64,000 nucleotides of DNA. Source: Cervus elaphus. Taxonomy: Eukaryota > Chordata > Mammalia > Artiodactyla > Cervidae. The stretch's first letter is position 1, and each line of letters begins with the position of its first letter. The translations under genes were made by a program, and so were the position numbers. Below are positions 23,134-33,350 of this stretch, piece by piece. Under the pieces are notes generated by a model. The model was not told the origin of the DNA, made no database searches, and was given only the letters and a program-made list of their open reading frames with translations. The stretch spans positions 83,139,163 through 83,203,162 of the forward strand of contig NC_057826.1 of NCBI RefSeq assembly GCF_910594005.1, written 5' to 3'.

Positions 23134-23244
23134 GGCCTTTACCACCGGTCCTTAGAGGCGGCTTTTTTCCTCCCGCGGCGTTTTTCTAACACTGATGTTA
23201 TTATTATTTTTTTTTTATTGGAGGCAACTCAACCCATCCTAGAG

Positions 23245-23420
23245 CAGTAGTTCTCGAATTTGTCTGCACAGGCTAGAATCATCCGAGGAGCTTTAATAAA
23301 TACTCATGCCTGGCTTCACCTCCCAGAGACTCGGAATTAAACGGCCTGAGGTTGGACCAAATGTTAGGATTTCTTGAGCTCTTCAAATGATTCTAATAAA
23401 GCTAGGCCTGAGAACCCCTG
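23245..23420. mobile_element. MER5A-type hAT DNA transposon
   Basis: Terminal inverted repeats CAGTAGTTCTC and GAGAACCCCTG enclose TGCACAGGCTAGAATCATCC and AGACTCGGAATTAAACGG, matching the non-autonomous MER5A pattern. Confidence 0.8.
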
Positions 23421-23479
23421 CTCTGGAGGCAACTGTAACCCAACCCCACCCAGAAATAGGCATTCAGCGTCGCATCATC

Positions 23480-23697
23480 AGAGTTACCAAGTCTATGAAG
23501 TCACTCAGTCCTGTCTGACTCTTTGCAACCCCATGGACTCTACAGTCTGTGGAATTCTCTAGGCCAGAATACTGGAGTGGGTAGCCTTTCCCTTCTCCAG
23601 GGGATCTTCCCAACCCAGGGATCAAACCCAGGTCTCTCATATTGCAGGCAGATTCTTTACCAATTGAGTTATCAGGGAAGCTCCAAGAGTTACCAAG
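23480..23697 (-). repeat. Bov-tA SINE with 12-bp target-site duplication
   Basis: Element at 23492-23685 flanked by exact AGAGTTACCAAG at 23480-23491 and 23686-23697. It reads in reverse: TGTCTGACTCTTTGCAACCC through TGCAGGCAGATTCTTTACC. Confidence 0.95.
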
Positions 23698-24229
23698 AAG
23701 GGGCTAAATATCTGGGTACCCAGGGTCTGAAAGCAGGGGGACATATTTTAGAACACTTTCTGTCAAAATGGTTAATTTCTTTTAAGCTTTGCCTCTTAAG
23801 GGAATAAAGTTCAATTATCTGGAAAACTCACTTATGTGGAACTCCTCACTCCCTAATGACACTGGCTAAATGAGGTGTTACGATTCTATAGATTCTCAAA
23901 TTAGAGTCTTTATGATTCTTCACCCAGAAAAAAAAAAATTATCCAGAGGCTTGGATTTGAAGCACCCCCTTGCTGCCCAGTCTCCTTAGGCAGCAGCTAG
24001 GCCCTGCTGAAACGTTTCTAGAAGGGAAGGGCTCCCTGGCCTCGTGGGAAGATTTTTGCTTCCAGCTCCAGCCAGCCAGAGTGACATGCCCGCCCCCAAT
24101 TTGTCTCAGCTCCCTGAGGCCATTTAGCCCATTTCCGCATCAAACAGCGAGTATTCTCTTCTCCCACATCCAATGACCACATCCTGATAGGTTGGGAGAA
24201 TCATTCTTACCACACATCCTGCAGAGCGC
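23698..24229. other. Unique intergenic sequence
   Basis: No gene or repeat recognised. An A-run lies near 23928. Confidence 0.35.
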
Positions 24230-24470
24230 ATGGGTCTACGTGAATATTTTGAATGGTTTCTTTTATCATGAATAAAAATAAAGGATTTGTTTCATTTGTT
24301 CTATTAGCCCATTTTTAACCAGAGGGCAGAGAGGGAAAACAAAAGATGCTTTGATTATTAAAATCTCATTTTTGTCTTAAGGACCCCATTCAAGCAAAAC
24401 TCAGAGATGGAACGTTTATCAGTGAGTTTTCACGACCTAAACAAGGAGAAGAGCATAGAAAGAAGGACCC
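24230..24470. promoter_or_regulatory. Candidate conserved non-coding element
   Basis: AT-rich, repeat-free block with many factor-like words: CTTTTATCATGAATAAAAAT, GGATTTGTTTCATTTG, a TCF/LEF-like CTTTGATTATTAAAATC near 24351, and GTTTTCACGACC. It stands out from GC-richer flanks. Enhancer function is inferred. Confidence 0.35.
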
Positions 24471-24589
24471 CAGGATCCTTTGCGCTTTTGTCATTAGATA
24501 CTAACTTTGTTTACTGAATGCCTGTCTCCCTCACTGGAAAAGAAGTTCAAGGACGGCAAAGTGGGAAGATGAATCCCACTAGGATACAC

Positions 24590-24905
24590 TAGTTACCAAC
24601 TATAGTAGTTGGCTCTGGCTCCTGTAACAGTACCACAACCTGATTGGTTTTATACAACAGAAATGTATTGTCTCACAAGTCTTGAAACCAAGGTGTTAGC
24701 AAGGTTGGTTCTTTCTTTTTTTTTTTTTTTTTTTAAGGTTGGTTCTTTCTGAGGGTTATGAGGAAGAATCTGTGCCATATGTGGGGGTCCTCGAAGACAG
24801 CCATACCTGGGCTTCATCTGGACTGCTTGGCAGTCACAAAAATAAGCCAAGGCCCCTTCTGAAGGAGCCTGATTGGACTGGGCTGGAGTAGGAATCAGCA
24901 CTGTT
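24590..24905. repeat. Ancient interspersed repeat with internal T-run
   Basis: GGCTCCTGTAACAGTACCAC, ACAGAAATGTATTGTCTCAC and CTTGAAACCAAGGTGTTAGC resemble an old mammalian repeat of uncertain family. The phrase AAGGTTGGTTCTTTC is duplicated on either side of a T-run (about 24717-24734). Confidence 0.45.
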
Positions 24906-24917
24906 ATCTTTTTGAAA

Positions 24918-25098
24918 CAGTCATTCTCAAACTTGGCTGCATATCAGAATTACCTGGGCAGCTTCAAAAATTACTGATGGCCGGTGGCACGTCCAGACAT
25001 CCTGATTTAATTCATTGGTTTGGAGAAAGAGCTGGGCTTCGGAAGTTTCCGGCGCTCCCTAAGGGAGTCTGATTCAGAGTCAGGACTGAGAACCATGG
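24918..25098. mobile_element. MER5A-type hAT DNA transposon
   Basis: CAGTCATTCTCAAACTTGGC and TGCATATCAGAATTACCTGG at one end, TCAGGACTGAGAACCATGG at the other. Inverted ends and internal order fit MER5A. Confidence 0.8.
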
Positions 25099-26960
25099 CT
25101 CTGTGGGGCAGAGATGCGACAGGTCCCCAGAGGAGGGAAGGGCAGCTGTGAGAAGAAGGAGCGGCAGACCCTCAAGGCCTCGAGAGCCAGGAAAGGTGTC
25201 AGGCACTGCAGGGAGGGTAAGGAGGGGTGGAACTTAGAGGTCGTCAGGCAGTGGTGGGCTGGGACCAGCTCGGCGGGCTCTGGAGGACTACTTGTCGGCA
25301 TCTCTTCCTGACTCTGCTCAGTGCCGCCCATTGATTTCAGAATTAGCCATGGTGAGATGATGTATATCACAGAATTGGGCATACATCAAGATATAAATCA
25401 AGCCCCACCCCCACCAGAGCCAACCGGGCAATGTGTACCAGAACACCACTGTCTTCTGGTCTGGCTGCCATTTTAGGGCAGAGTTTTCATCCATACGTCT
25501 CCTGTCCCAGGACAGGCTCTGCTCTGAGGCTCCTTGTGTCCAGGCTGGAGAAGATCTCTGTACCCTTTGCCCCAGACCTTTGTGCTCTCTGTCTATCTGA
25601 GCAGCTTTCCTGCCTCCATCACCTGCCACCTACAGCAGCTCGCCCTGGCCAGCCCCTGGTCTCTGGGGCCCTTGAGGGACCACAGGGGCTATAATTCATG
25701 TGTTGGCTCTGGAGGACCCCAGCCCCTGAGGAGAAGCCAAGGGCAGAGAGCTAGGTGACTATGGAAGACAGGGGTGACCGTGAGCAGAAATGAGGGAACC
25801 TCAGAGCCCAGGTTGTCCTATGGTGTGCCAGCCACACACACGGGGCTCCGTGGAGGCCAGCGGGTACCAAGCTGCCAGCTGCCAGTCACCCACGGTCATC
25901 TCACTAGGGGAGGACTGGGTTCCATATGATTTTATGGCCTTACAGACATTTCTGTGTGGATTTATACTTTTGATCCTCTGGCCCCTTTTCGCATTTCCCT
26001 GGAGCCCCAGCCAGATGCCCCTGTTGGGCCTTCGGGGACATTCTTGTGAGAGACCCAGCAGAGAGCCAGCCCCCTCCATGAGCCCTACCAGACCTCCCCT
26101 CTCTAGCTCCTTTCCACGTGTAGCTTTGACCAGCAAAGCCTCTTTCCTCGCAAATCCCCAGGTGGGCAGCAGTGGATGACCTTCCCAGTCGGCTCTAACC
26201 AGCTTCCGCTTGGGTCCATCTGAGGCACTTGCATGGGAGAAAAAGACTAGTCCAGTTTTCAGGGGCAGCGTGAGGAAATTAGAGTGGGTCCAAGAGCAGT
26301 GGACCAGCTGCACACCAAAGCCAGGTCACAGGATGGAGGGTGAAGGCTTAGGGACTAGGTATCCTTGGGTCTGGTGAGGTTCTGAGCCCAGGAGCAAACT
26401 CTGGAAGGTGAGCAGAGTCACTACATGGACATGGAATTCATCTATGTGTCAAGGAGAGCAGAACTTAGCCAAACCGAGAGTATCCATGAGGCAGACACAG
26501 CTTTGACAAGGTGCCCTGGCTTTTTCAGAGCTGCCCAGGCCATTTGTACAGGCCTCTGAAGTTGACAAAGACAAGGGTCACTGTGGTCAAAGAGAGCCAT
26601 GTTTTTAAATTACTACCACCAATAGGTGGGTCAGAGCCCCCCATTCCACCCACTGCTCTACCCCCACGGGAGCTAAAGGCCCCAGGAAGGGATCAAAAGG
26701 TGGCACTTCCTATGTGTTTATCTCCTCTGATGTTAGAACCCAGCCAAGCTTCTTCCTCCTGGTCCTGAGATGCACAGACATCTCTGAAGCATGGTGTCCA
26801 AAAAACAGTGGCTGAGACGTAAATGACCAATAGCTGTGAGACCCTCTCAGCATCTTGGGCTGGGAAGAGATGTTAATCTAGACCAGTGGCTGAAGCTAAA
26901 GAGAAGACTTACAAGATGTGATATCAGACACTACCAAGGTGGACATGGGAGCTAGAAATT
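25099..26960. other. Unique intergenic sequence
   Basis: Long stretch with no recognised gene or repeat. The 170-residue minus-strand frame at 25801-26313 and the plus-strand frame at 25790-26179 overlap on opposite strands and have no recognised domain. Confidence 0.4.
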
Positions 26961-26964
26961 ACAG

Positions 26965-27075
26965 ACCTCAGTGCCGGGTCCTGTGCTGGGGGCTAGACTT
27001 CACTAGCTCATTTCATCCTCCTTCTCAAAAGGTCACTAGATATTCCCAATAAACCTATCTGGTATTAGAGAAAGG
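26965..27075 (-). repeat. MIR SINE fragment
   Basis: GGGTCCTGTGCTGGGGGCTA, then CTAGCTCATTTCATCCTCC, follows the reverse MIR 3' half. Confidence 0.5.
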
Positions 27076-27289
27076 CTGGGCATGGATGCCAGAGGTGAAT
27101 CTTTGAAAATATACATTTCTGCATTCTTCTCTCCATGGAATAGTGTTTTATATTATTCAACAGAAAACCACACCTGACCTGATCTTCCAGACAGATGAAA
27201 TAGAGGGTAAACTCGGCCTCTTCAAGAGGGATCCCTCGGGTTGCAGGAAGATGGAGGGCCTCTGTAGGTAGCATCCTCTCCAGTGTTTG

Positions 27290-27480
27290 TTTTCAGATCA
27301 TTAAATACTTAACAGAGGAGAGACTAAAAGCCGAAGTGTTCCAAGCTACTGCTGATTAAGTATCAATCAGGAATTAAGACAGAGCAAGTTGCAAATTGTA
27401 ATGATTCTTTTTAAGGACAGGCCATGTCCACTTGGTTTTTTTAACCTGCATGGCAGGAAGCTAAATGACTAAGGCACGTG
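27290..27480. promoter_or_regulatory. Weak candidate conserved non-coding element
   Basis: Repeat-free AT-balanced block (CTGCTGATTAAGTATCAATC, GCAAATTGTAATGATTC). A regulatory role is possible but weakly supported. Confidence 0.25.
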
Positions 27481-27819
27481 ATTAAACACGAGACACCGGG
27501 TGCCCTCACCACTCTGATGGGTATCGCTCTCCTTAGTTTCCCAGCAGGGACCTGGAGTTCTCAAAGGCTGTGCCAGTGCCCCAAAGTCACATGGCTACTG
27601 AGTATGCATGTGGTGGGGATGGAGGGGCTGGATTTCACCTACATGGTAAACGCTGGAATGGCCTCCACTGTTACATCTCACAAGTGCAGGCAGAGGGATT
27701 TAGGGAGACCTGGCCTGTAATCATGCTTGACTTGACTTTCAAATCCCATCCCCTGACATAGCTGGCAGAGCCCTGGGCTCTGGGCAAAGCCAAGGCGCTT
27801 CACACACACTGAGTGTTTA

Positions 27820-28290
27820 CTGAGTTTACATTGTTCTGATGCATGTAGCTCTCTATTGTCACAACCACCAATCAAGGAGACACCATGGGACTTCCCTTGT
27901 GGTCCAGTGGTTGAGAATACGCCTGCCAATGCAGGGGACGCAGGTTCGATCCCTAGTCCGGGAAGATTCCACATGACGTGGGGCAACTAAGCCAGTGCTC
28001 CACAACTGCTGAAGCCTGCAAGCTCTAGAGCCTGTACTCTGCAATAAGAGAAGCCACTGCAATGAGAAGACCACGCACAACTAGAGAGCAGCCTTCACTC
28101 GCTACAATCAGAAACCCTGAGGGCAGCAACAAAGACCCAGCACAGCCAAAAATAAATTAACTTTTTAAAAAAAAGTAGATACCCTGATGAGATACCATTT
28201 TATGGTTGAGGAACTGAGACTGAGGGAGGGTGAGTAATCTGTCCAAGACACTCAGAGGGTAAGCACTGGGCCCCATGGATAAACTCAGTC
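27820..28290 (-). repeat. MIR SINE split by a CHR-2 insertion
   Basis: The left part (CTCTATTGTCACAACCACC) and right part (TGGTTGAGGAACTGAGACTG, CTGTCCAAGACACTCAGAG) are the two halves of a reverse-strand MIR separated by the SINE at 27887-28188. Confidence 0.55.
27877..28198 (+). repeat. CHR-2 SINE, long form, with target-site duplication
   Basis: Starts GGGACTTCCCTTGTGGTCC and ends in AGCCAAAAATAAATTAAC. GAGACACCAT (27877-27886) and GAGATACCAT (28189-28198) are the target copies, differing at one base. Confidence 0.85.
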
Positions 28291-28559
28291 TGTTTGATTC
28301 CAGCATCCCCACATTTCATTTCTGTCCCAGGATCCCAACCTCCCCTCCCCTCACCTCACACAGGGTCCCAGTGCAATCTTTGGGTTCCCAGATACCACTC
28401 TGAAGATGAGGAGATGACTGGGCTCCAGCCCTAACTGGCTCTAAGAGGACTCTATTCCCTTGTGGTTCTGGAGTCAAAGGGTTAACTTTGACCTGACTCC
28501 CCTTTCAAAGGAAATGAAGCGGAGGCCCTATGGGAGTGGAGAGGGAGGGGGTGTGTCCT
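28291..28559. other. Unique intergenic sequence
   Basis: No gene or repeat recognised. Confidence 0.35.
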
Positions 28560-28870
28560 ATGACTGAGTCACTTTGGCACTTAATTGCTTATATTTAATT
28601 GCCTTATTGGGGAGCACAAAGTGATCGACTGCAAAGTTATTAGCAAACTCCAGTTTTAAGGAAATAATTACTGAATTCTCCCTCCCTGGGTTGAGTAATT
28701 CCTTCCAAGATGCTCAACGACATTAAGCATTTTCACCAGGGCCGCTTGCAGCTCTGTAATATGCAAATAAAGTAACTCTGTAATTACCAATAAAATGCTT
28801 ACTGAAGTGACAAATTTTTACTCAGCAGTGAGTTGGGGGAAAAAAATGGCGTCATTTGTTTTTTAAGGAT
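28560..28870. promoter_or_regulatory. Strong candidate conserved enhancer upstream of TLE3
   Basis: The clearest enhancer-like block in the intergenic region. About 310 bases are repeat-free and AT-rich, with dense homeodomain and POU-type words: CACTTAATTGCTTATATTTA, GGAAATAATTACTGAATTC, the octamer-like ATATGCAAATAAAG, CTGTAATTACCAATAAAATG and TGACTGAGTCACTTTGG (AP-1/MAF-like). No frame of useful length crosses it. It lies 27 kb upstream of the likely TLE3 start. The enhancer call rests on composition and motif density only. Confidence 0.45.
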
Positions 28871-29075
28871 CCTTTAACCTTGTTAGTTGGCATTCATTTC
28901 TGTGCTGTTTTATGGTCATTTAAAAAGACAGCAGAGCAGACAGGACTCCCTCAGTGGGGAAAAGGCCCTCCTGGGAGTTCTCTCCTCCACCCAGCCTGGC
29001 TCCTTCTGGAGAGGGATAGACGGTCCACACTGGGTGCTGGGGAAACACAGTCACTCTGCACACTTGCCCTGGATG

Positions 29076-29242
29076 TCTTTTTTAATTAATTAATCAATTA
29101 ATTAATTTGGCTGCACCAGGTCTTGGTGCAGCATGTGGGTCTTTAGTTGCAGCTTGTGGGATCTAGTTCCTTAACCAGGGATTGAACCCAGGCCCCCTGG
29201 ACTAGTTCAGAGTCTTAGCCACTGTACCACCAGGGAGGTCCC
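29076..29242 (-). repeat. CHR-2 SINE
   Basis: Reverse strand: TTAATTAATTAATCAATTAA tail, GGCTGCACCAGGTCTTGGTG, GGGATTGAACCCAGGCCCCC, and head CACCAGGGAGGTCCC. The flanks share GTGTCTT/ATGTCTT as a probable target copy. Confidence 0.88.
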
Positions 29243-29574
29243 TGTGGGTGTCTTGATGGATGCTTGGTGGAGTTTGGCTTTCAATGGGATTCAGGATTGA
29301 TCTTCCCAGGTGGACAAATAAAGAGTGAGCTCTCAGCCTGGGGCAGCTGTCACATGATCCTCTGAAGCCCAAGTATGACGGCTGTGTGGTTCCTGTTTTC
29401 AAACCCTTCCCTCTCACTCCCGAGATAACAATGTAAAGTCCAGCTGTTTGCCAGGCCCTCTAGGCCTTTCACAATCAGTCAGGGCTCTGGGCACAATGAG
29501 GGCTCCAGTTACCTCTTCCCCAGGCTCATCCATGCTTCCATATACAAGTTTGATTGCTTTATCTGTAAAACTGT

Positions 29575-29880
29575 GTCTTGGTCATCATAGGCTAGATTAT
29601 GCAGCAGTAACAAGCAAGTCCAGTGTCTCAATGGCTTAAAACAATCAACATCTACTTTTTGTTCATGCTGCATGCCATCCTGGTTCAGCCTGAGTATCTG
29701 CTCTTGTCCTTTCTCAACAAAAAGCAGGCTGTGAAGCCACCACCTTGTTGGCAGGCCCATCACCATGTTGGAAGGAAAATGAAAGGTTTTCCAACCTGGA
29801 ATGAGGGATTCCTTCCTCTCACATGGCATTGGTCAAACTGTTCCTGTGGCCCCACTCCATCACCTGGGGCTGAGGAAGTG
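29575..29880. repeat. Ancient interspersed repeat, family uncertain
   Basis: AGGCTAGATTATGCAGCAGT, AACAAGCAAGTCCAGTGTCT and CAATGGCTTAAAACAATC match a common old mammalian repeat that I cannot name securely. Confidence 0.4.
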
Positions 29881-29944
29881 AAATTCTTCTTGGTACTCAG
29901 AAAGAGGAGAGCCAGAAGTATATGATGACAGCTCTAATGACTAC

Positions 29945-30325
29945 CATGAATATGGATTTGAAACATGGTACAAGAAGACTCTTGAGAGTCCCTTGGACTG
30001 CAAGGATATCAAACCAGTCAATCCTAAAGGAAATCAGCCCTGAATATTCATTGAAAGGACTGATGCTAAAGCTGAAGATCCAATCATTTGCCCACCTGAT
30101 GCAAAAAAACGATTCATTGGAAAAGACCCTGATGCTGGGGAACATTGAGGTCAAAAGGAGAAGTGAGCAATGAGGATGAGATAGTTAGATAGCATCATGG
30201 ACTCAGTGGACATGAATCTGAGCAAAGTCCAGGAGAGAGTGAAGGGTAGGGGAACCTGGCCTGACATAGCTCATGGGGTCTCAAAGAGTCGGACATGACT
30301 TAGCTACTGAACAATAACAACATTG
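29945..30325 (+). mobile_element. BovB LINE 3' fragment
   Basis: Forward BovB 3' end: AGAAGACTCTTGAGAGTCCC, TTGGACTGCAAGGATATC, CCCTGATGCTGGGGAACATT and the terminal CAAAGAGTCGGACATGACTT with AACAATAACAACA. The remaining frame is interrupted. Confidence 0.9.
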
Positions 30326-30334
30326 TTATTAGGA

Positions 30335-30428
30335 ATGATCTCCCTCCTAGTGTTGTTGAAAGAGTTAAGTGTGATCCAGCTTGTGGGGAGCTTAGCATAG
30401 TGCTTGGCACGTGGCCAGTGCTCAGCCA
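30335..30428 (+). repeat. MIR SINE fragment
   Basis: GTTGTTGAAAGAGTTAAGTG, then TAGCATAGTGCTTGGCACG, matches the forward 3' half of MIR. Confidence 0.55.
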
Positions 30429-31374
30429 GGGTTAACTACTCAGTAGGTTCTGCTGAGTACATGCTAATTGGAGGTTCCAGCGGAAGCCTATGTCGTCACT
30501 TAGAACTGGATCCCTTTTGGATCTCTGTAAGTTGTGGTGACCCGAGAAAGCCTTCAAAGAAAAAGCAACCGTCGAACCCAGTTTAGGGGATGCTACAATG
30601 TCAAGAGATGACACTCCGGGAGAAGGAGAGGCATGAACAAAGCCCGTGAGGCTGGGAAGTAAGAAGTGTACAGAGGAGGCTGAGATGAACTTCAGGGGAG
30701 GAGAGTTTTGCAGGGAGAGTCCTATATTCAACAGGGGTGTCTCCTCAAAGAATAAGAAAGGGGGCCTCATGCTGAAGCCTGTGTTAACAGCAGCACTTCG
30801 CAAATCAGGAACATTCCTTTGATGTGTCCTGCATCTCATTCTTGGCTTGGAAACTGTCTCAGGGGAATAAGGTTGGGCCTAGATTATCAGAAACCTTGAT
30901 CTGAAACCCAAATCCCCAACTGAGAACCTAGGCCTCCTAGCTCCTAGTCCAGCGGCCTCTCCACAGCCCCACACAGTGGCTGACCTGTTTTTTTTTTTTT
31001 TTTTCTCCTTCTTGTTGCCAAAGGCTCCATTTCTGGGTGATCACATTTGCCCCCGGGGGAAAGTCTTTCTCTTATATTTGCATTGGGAACTGCTCAAAGT
31101 CCCACCAAGGCCTTGGAACCATGCCACCCACATCCTCTCACACTGGCCCAATTGTTCATGGCAAATGCCTCCCTTTTGAACTCTGGACCTTCTGGAGGAA
31201 ACAGTTTCAATAGGAATAACTCTGAATTCTCCTAGGCCTTGGCATCTGGGCATCTGGAATAGAGCTTCCAGGATATATGGCTCTTTTGAAGGAAACAAAT
31301 TCAATCGGTGATTGTGTTCCCATTAATATGCCTAAGGAGTGATTCTGAACTCTTGCCAGGGCTTTTTTTTTTTT
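30429..31374. other. Unique intergenic sequence
   Basis: No gene recognised. T-runs at about 30988-31004 and 31362-31378 may be tails of old insertions, but no body could be assigned. Confidence 0.35.
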
Positions 31375-31830
31375 TTTTCATTCGACAAACACGTATTGAT
31401 CTCCTACTGTGCACTCCAGCAGTGAGCTGAGTGTGGGGGCAGAAAGGTGGGGAGAGTGGACACTTTGAAAAATGACTTTGACCCAGTATCGTAAGGAACA
31501 TAAAGGAAAATAATAGAGGAAGGCACAAAAGGCTATGGGGAGCCCTGCAAAGGGCGGTTAACTACACCTGCAAGACAGGAGGGCTCGGAAAGGGGAAACC
31601 AGGGCTACCAGGCACTGCAGAAAATGGACCTGCAGAAACTTAGGAGGGGGTCCAACTGACTCCCCAACATTTCTGGGCAAGTTTGGAATGCACACAATTC
31701 AAAAAGATTCCAGTGAACAGACATTTTACCACGGATGGGTTACTTGCCAGGCACAGAGCTAGATGACAGAGGGATCTAGAGAGAAGCAAAGCAAAGCCCC
31801 GCCCCCGGATTGCTGATGCTCCAACCGTGG
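31375..31830. other. Intergenic sequence with weak MIR/L2-like fragments
   Basis: TTCGACAAACACGTATTGAT, then CTCCTACTGTGCACTCCAG (31380-31440), and ACTTGCCAGGCACAGAGCTA (31742) recall old SINE/LINE ends, too diverged to name. Confidence 0.3.
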
Positions 31831-31837
31831 AGATTCA

Positions 31838-32392
31838 GCCTAAAAAAATTTTTTTAACTAATTAATTTATTTGGCGCTGAGTCTTCTCTGTTGTGGGTAG
31901 GCTTTCTCTAGTTGCAGCAAGTGGGATCGGCTCTCTAGTTGTGGTGCACCTGCTTCCCACTGGAATGGCTTCTCTTTTGCAGAGCACGGGCCCTAGGGCA
32001 TATGGGCTTCAGTAGCTGTGGTTCAGAGGCTCAGCTGCCGCACAGCATGTGAGATCTTAGTTCCCAGACCAGGGATCGAACCTGTGTCCCCTGTGTTGGC
32101 AGGCAAATTCTTTTTTTTTTTTTTAATTTATTTATTTATTTTACTTTACAACATTGTATTGGTTTTGCCATACATTGACTTGAATCTGCCATGGGTGTAC
32201 ATGTGTCCCCCATCCTGAACCCCCCTCCCACCTCCCTCCCCATCCCATCCCTCTGGGTCATCCCAGTGCACCAGCCCCGAGCAACCTGTATCATGCATTG
32301 AACCTGGACTGGTGATTTGTTTCACATATGATAATTTACATGTTTCAATGGGCAGGCAGATTCTTAACCACTGGAATGCCAGGGAAGTCCTG
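31838..32392 (-). repeat. CHR-2 SINE interrupted by a nested L1
   Basis: The reverse-strand CHR-2 body runs 31838-32110 (TTATTTGGCGCTGAGTCTTC to GGGATCGAACCTGTGTCCCC) and resumes at 32364-32392 (TTAACCACTGGAATGCCAGG then GAAGTCC). The gap is the L1 at 32111-32350. Confidence 0.9.
32098..32363 (-). mobile_element. Truncated bovid L1 nested in a CHR-2 SINE, with target-site duplication
   Basis: L1 3' end with a T-run at its left edge (poly-A on the minus strand), then TTGGTTTTGCCATACATTGA and CATCCTGAACCCCCCTCCC. GGCAGGCAAATTC (32098-32110) and GGCAGGCAGATTC (32351-32363) are the target copies, differing at one base. Confidence 0.92.
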
Positions 32393-32934
32393 GAAATTCA
32401 GTTTGGATACAGGTGACTGCCCAAGGACACAATGCCTTAGAAAACCCTACTACAATCCTTCCAAAGTGGAATGGGCTAATAATCTCAGGGACTCGGAGAC
32501 ACCAGGGCAGGCTTCCTAGAGGAGGTGGCAGGACTGAGGTTTTAGGAAGATGAAGTGGTAGGGAAGAGAGTGGAAGGAGGAGGGGCCTGTGCCACAAACA
32601 GGCCGGGTGACCCCTAAGCCACGTCACAGGCTCAAACCACACACACGTGTCCCAGCTGGAGCAAGGGTCTGTCTGACGTAGTGGAGGCAAAGCCAGGGTG
32701 AGGTGGGGTGAGGTTTGACATGATCCTGCTGGCCAGACGCCACCAAAGTTGTCACCACTGAAGACTTTTTGTTCAGCTTTCTCAAAGGATCCTATCTCTA
32801 GGAGGCCTGCCCTGCTGAATACACCCCTGCTATTAAACAGTAACCCGCATGTTTTCTCACAGTATAACCAATGTAGGTTCAGTTGAGATTATATAGGAAA
32901 AAGGAAAAAGAAAATTCTTCTGAACATCTGCCTC
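32393..32934. other. Unique intergenic sequence
   Basis: No gene recognised. A/G-rich tract near 32895-32915. Confidence 0.35.
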
Positions 32935-33350
32935 TAGAGCTCTAGACTCCTCAATGGCTCCCTATTGCTCTCAGGACAAAGTTCGACATGCAAAGTCACT
33001 GGCTCCTGGCCCCTCACCTCTCTACAGTGTTTTTACCAGATGACCTATGGTTCTTCAGACCTGATATTTCCCCCTCAGACTTCTGAGTATGCTGCTGTTC
33101 TACACGGAAGCCTCTGATTCTTGCCCACTTCCCTATCTTCTGGCTTTTCAAACCTTAATGCTTCCTTCAGGCAGAGTCATCTGACCCCACATAAAGGTTA
33201 GATGCTCAGTTCCGATCACACAGTGTGGGCATGCTCCAAGGGCTTGTGTGTCTCTCTCTGGGGGAGGCTATGAACCCCTGGGGCAGGGATTTCATATCCA
33301 AACCCCTTCGTGACCAGCACCATGGAAGACAGTAGTGCTCATTAGAGGCT
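32935..33350. repeat. L2-like old LINE fragment
   Basis: CTCCTCAATGGCTCCCTATT, GCTCTCAGGACAAAGTTCG, GGCTCCTGGCCCCTCACCTC and CCTTCAGGCAGAGTCATCTG follow the familiar order of an L2 3' region. Diverged, so strand is left open. Confidence 0.5.

Larger units (their letters stand above)
22837..23191 (+). mobile_element. Solo LTR of a gammaretrovirus-like endogenous retrovirus
   Basis: A 355-bp element begins TGAAAGGTC and ends TCTAACA, with 5-bp target-site copies CTGAT at 22832-22836 and 23192-23196. It holds a CCAAT box (22936-22940), a TATA box (TATAAAA, 23035-23041) and a polyadenylation signal (AATAAA, 23128-23133) in U3-R order on the plus strand. It is CpG-richer than its flanks. The TGAAAG start is typical of class I LTRs. 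No gag, pol or env sequence adjoins it, so it is a solo LTR left by recombination. Confidence 0.88.

Noticed and set aside
23035..23160. An ERV provirus with genes next to the LTR
   Set aside because: Host sequence with the matching CTGAT target copy follows immediately at 23192, so only a solo LTR remains.
25801..26313. 170-residue open frame on the minus strand
   Set aside because: A plus-strand frame of 129 residues covers the same bases and neither resembles a known protein. GC-driven chance is the simpler explanation.
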